Source of the DNA: Syngnathus acus
Lineage: Eukaryota > Chordata > Actinopteri > Syngnathiformes > Syngnathidae
Direction: 5' to 3'
Length of the DNA: 64,000 bases
Assembly: GCF_901709675.1 (NCBI RefSeq)
Contig: NC_051088.1
Span: forward strand, 5,235,664-5,299,663
Part shown: piece by piece, positions 60,091-64,000 of the stretch
How positions within the stretch are numbered: position 1 is the first letter of the stretch
Layout: the number at the start of each line of letters is the position of its first letter
Program-made: the position numbers and the translations under genes
The notes under the pieces: model-generated
Told to the model about the DNA's origin: nothing
Seen by the model: the letters and a program-made list of their open reading frames with translations, nothing else
The model's database searches: none

Positions 60091-62662
60091 AGTTAAACAA
60101 CAGCAATCCTAACTTTATCAAATGAGGGACAAGATTAAGATGATTTACCGACTTTGTATCATGTTGGAAACTATTAAGAGTCTCAATTGAGCTATGTAAT
60201 AACTACAACAACAACAAAAAATACTCACTCCCTATTTAGAATGTCCCTAAAGCCTCTTCAAGTGAAATGACACTCACAAAACAGCACATCCTCATTCAGA
60301 GGCTGGGGGAAAAACATTTAGAACCCACAAAAAAAAAAAAAACATTATCGGTTTCAACCACTTCCGACACCACCGATTTAAAAATAAAGAAGCTTGCAGC
60401 TCTCATTCATTTGTTCATCTGTTGCAATGGAGCAGCCACAAAGACATCAAACTTTTAATTGCAGAGATAGCGACAGAAGTAAGGCAAGATGGAGGAGAAT
60501 GCTTGTTTCTACTCTGAACTCAGGTTTGGTAAACGAATGAGCGCTCATCAGAATTGAAATCTCATCACCGATAGGACCTCAAACTATTTTAGTACAATTC
60601 AAGGTTTCAAGATGATATTTTTTATTTTTATATATATATTTTTTATTTATTTACCCCACCCCCACTGAAAAAGATATGTATGTAATACTACATAACTTTT
60701 ATTTGAAAAGCAGGGACTTAATGCAAAACCAAAGACTCAAGTCATTACTGCACCGCATGAATAATTGTAATAAAAATTCATGTTTTCCTATCCAGTGAGA
60801 ATTGGACTGCTTATCAGAATGATGAGCATGCAACAAAATTTATTTTACCCTCAGGTTCAAAACAATACAAACGTACACTGGCTACTATAAAATAGCATCC
60901 CTATGATTGTCATAGTACCCAAAGATCACTAACCACAGCTCATGTTGTAATGTCAGAGTTGCGTGCAGTCCTTAAACATTATTAGTCATCCCCGAACAGA
61001 GCAGACATGTTTTGCCTCCCATTTTGTTAGCATTTCAATCGTCCTTTGGCGAGAAGACTTTTTTTTTTTATAGCACTTGAACATAGGCAATAACCAAAAA
61101 TGAAATGAAGCCATGACTTCTTAATGCCCCCCACTCACACACACATATGGAGTCACACTGCAAATGCTTCCATTTGACATTTCAATTTCATTTTGACACA
61201 GAGCCACATTTATAAATATGTGCTGTTTAAAAGATGCTTTTCCAGTTCTGGTCTATTTTTACTTCATTCCAGAAACCCAGGAAGTTTGAAAGTTTTCAAC
61301 TCCAATTTGGAGGTGCACTGGAACCCACCCGATATGGATTTCCAAATTAGTGTTGACTGACTTGACCAGAATGATAATGCCGAAAATGGCAGCGCACACA
61401 GACACTTAATGGTATTAATTTATATGGCTGATAGAAAAAAAAATGCAATTTATCACAACCTGGACATCCTGGGTATAATGCTACAGTATGTCGTCTCTCT
61501 GAATTTATTCAGTCAAATGTTGATTTCAAAAGATCAGGTTTGCATTTAGGATTGGCGTCAGTCAGATTATCCATTCACAAACAAAGCATTTATTATCTTA
61601 TCGCATTTGTCAGCCATGGTTTTAGTCCCTGTGTGACTGGAACAATTTACTAGGCTTGGACAGCCTTTTTTTCCTTTTCCGTGTGCTTTGAAGCTGTGGA
61701 CAAATGCTACCTTGTCTATTGAACTCTCTGCACAGTAAGCACGTTGCAACCATGTCCATCTGACCATGAGAAATAATGTGTGCTTCAAAGATATAAAAGA
61801 AAAATAACAAGACTGCACAAAGCTGCAGAGGATAATCAATAACTGCATGCTAACTAGCCGAAAGACCTGAACAGCTTCCAGCGCAGCAGCATCACATGCA
61901 ATGAGCTGGGCCCAGCAGGTGCACAATAGTGTTATATTTAACTACATGGGCGCCACTAGGAAGTAAAGTAGTTATCCCACCGGTCTGCCTGGCAGTTACA
62001 CATTCTGAGGTGAGAATGTGTGTTTGTGTGTGTGCATACACTGCAGTATGTTGTTGAGGTTTCTCATGAGAGGATGCAAGAAACTAACTGAGGTAAACAG
62101 CGCTGAGGAGGAGATAAAGGGCAGAGTGAATGTCACATTACCCCAAGCCCTTTGCCTCAGTGAACCACAGCATCAGATAACTAACTGCAGCAAGAGGGGG
62201 AAAAAAGTCTGGTTTCCTCCATCATATAATTGCTTATCACATTGCAATCTACTGCTTGCTGCCTGTGCACAGAATAGTAAAGAAGCAAGAAAGAGTTTGA
62301 CAGTTGTGGTAGTGACGACGACGATGATTACAAACACAGGGAACGCAGCTACTTTCATAAGTGTCTCAGTTTTACACTTTATAAAACAAGTTACTTTGCT
62401 CTATTCATCAACGATAACAGAAGGTATCAAACACTGTTTGTGCATTTGAACAAAAATAATGCAATGTGTTCATAAATCACACTGAATGCATGATGTTGTT
62501 TGTTTCTTCTCTGCACATTAATTCCACGTCACATTATGACTTATCAATTAAATAGTAATAGTAATTGAATTCACACACTTGAACTTTGAACATAATATTC
62601 TGGTGTTCCTTCTTCCCAACACATGCAATTTAAGATTGAGGAGACTATGAACACTACTTGTA

Positions 62663-63017
62663 AACTACCATTCAAAAGTTTGGGGTCACTTACAAAATGT
62701 CCTTATTTTTAAAATAAAAAAGTTATTTTTCAATGAGGATAACATTAAATTAATCAGGAATACACTCTATACATTGTGAATGTGGTAAATGACTATTCTA
62801 GTAGCAAACATCTGTTTTTTAATGCAATATCTACATAAGTGTATCCCAGCAACAATCCCTCCAGTGTTCTAATGGTCCATTGTGTTTGCTAATTGTGTTA
62901 CAAGGCTAATGGATGATTAGAAAGCTCTTGAAAACTTTTGAAAACCCTTGTGCAAACATGGTAATTTTCATTGAAAACACTACATTGTCTGGGTGACCCC
63001 AAACTTTTGAACGGTTT
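62663..63017. mobile_element. Tc1/mariner-type MITE
   Basis: The left end CCATTCAAAAGTTTGGGGTC and right end GTGACCCCAAACTTTTGAAC are inverted copies of a common fish Tc1-like terminus. The interior (ATTAATCAGGAATACACTC and TTCTAATGGTCCATTGTG) matches the same family. Borders are approximate; a TA lies at 62661. Confidence 0.75.
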
Positions 63018-63928
63018 GAACTGTTGAAAATGCAGATTGAGATAAGTTAAGCACAGTCCAATAAAACACTACTAAAATTACTCATTGAAGAGACGTAATG
63101 CCAATGGAAAAGGAAAGTGGACTGCGAACTTTACAGTAACTAAAGCTACATTAGCAAAAGCTTGTTTGTATCCAATTGATAGTTATTTGATTTAGAGGTG
63201 TATCAATTGAGGGATTAATTCAAGACTAATGTATCTACTGGTTTCAAGGAGGTAATGCAATTAATTTTGCCCCAATTGTTGTCAAGACAAGTTAAGATCA
63301 ATTAATGAACACATTAGTTAAATACACAACTATAATTCCTAATTATTTTAATTTTAAAGATCCATCCAGCATTTTTTTCCTCTGATAAAACCCTTCCCAT
63401 ATGGCTATTAAGTTTATCAAGAAAAGAAATCAGATTCTTGTTTTTGAAACATGAAAATATTGGTAATCTATTGTAGAATGATTGCATGTGCAACGATAGT
63501 TGTATGTCAGAAAGGTTTTTGTCAGCTGTTTTCATTATAACTTGACATCATCATAATGGGGTCTGTAAGTCAGTGCTGCGAGGTCAAAGTTCTCCAAACA
63601 ACTGGGCAGCACAAACAGGAGAGGTTTTCATGAAGTGGGTCTTAGCTAATGTATCTCACCACAGCAGTGGGCAGTCTTTTCCTAGCTGGACTGATGCCTG
63701 GAGGGGGGGCAGAGTGGAGCCTGACCCCTCGCTCACCCACACTGTACCGGGCCTGTGGTTTGAGATAGAGAGACAGAGCGAGACAGACAGACAGACAGAG
63801 ACAGCAGGGAGAGGAAAGAGAGGAGACAGAGAAGACAAAAGTGGGGAAGGAAACGACATGGTGGGGCTTTAGTTTGCAAGGTACAAGCAGTGCATATGTA
63901 AAGGAAACTGGCAAGCCAAACAACCACA

Positions 63929-63961
63929 ACACACACACGCACGCACGCACACACACACACA
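63929..63961. repeat. (CA)n with CGCACG interruptions
   Basis: Short imperfect CA run at the window end. A GACAGACA run lies at about 63780-63800. Confidence 0.85.
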
Positions 63962-64000
63962 GGCTCACAAACCTCCCAAATCCTCCACATCCTTTGCAAC

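Larger units (their letters stand above)
52819..64000 (-). other. tox2: 5' tox2 intron, running off the window
   Basis: At least 11.2 kb upstream of the FDGDN exon. A first coding exon of the MDVR...-type was looked for on the - strand and not found. Holds SINE, hAT and Tc1-like elements and several microsatellites, otherwise unrecognised sequence. Confidence 0.5.

Noticed and set aside
63573-63872. 99-codon frame at the window end
   Set aside because: Its second half is the translation of a GACA/GAGA purine repeat; no family resemblance.

Overview
This window is vertebrate nuclear DNA, almost certainly from a teleost fish. The exons are small, have GT-AG boundaries and are separated by long introns. 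The interspersed repeats are typical of teleosts: a tRNA-derived SINE with an (ATGG)n tail, hAT and Tc1/mariner remnants, a non-LTR retrotransposon 3' end, and many long dinucleotide microsatellites. I see no prokaryotic genes, operons or CRISPR arrays.

Two protein-coding genes are supported, and both are partial or contain a gap. (1) On the + strand, eight exons between 559 and 7293 encode the C-terminal ~293 residues of a LAT1-type SLC7 amino-acid transporter light chain (slc7a5 or a close paralogue). The upstream exons lie before position 1. (2) On the - strand, seven exons between 52818 and 14275 encode most of TOX2, an HMG-box nuclear factor. In transcript order these are the FDGDN exon, the IPPITPP exon, two HMG-box exons, a Pro/Gln/Ser-rich exon, a short exon and a 43-nt terminal coding exon. 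The first coding exon was not found and is probably beyond 64000. The exon expected between the IPPITPP and HMG exons was not found in the 17.3-kb intron where it should lie.

The genes are convergent (tail to tail), with about 7 kb between their stop codons. That interval holds a SINE split by a hAT element, a short palindromic MITE, a tandem duplication and a few CTCF-like motifs. The tox2 introns (15783-16605, 16999-18988, 19070-22086, 22318-39642, 39904-52758 and beyond 52818) make up most of the window. They contain repeats and unexplained single-copy sequence that probably includes regulatory elements.

The points most worth a second look are: a (TG)39 tract running directly into a 3' splice site of the transporter gene; a TA-flanked DNA transposon in the next-but-three intron carrying an array of 251-bp repeats with a dimeric pattern; the apparently missing tox2 exon; and the slc7a5-type/tox2 linkage, which differs from human and fits retention of an old paralogue. 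All family assignments come from reading the translated sequence by eye. No database search was run.
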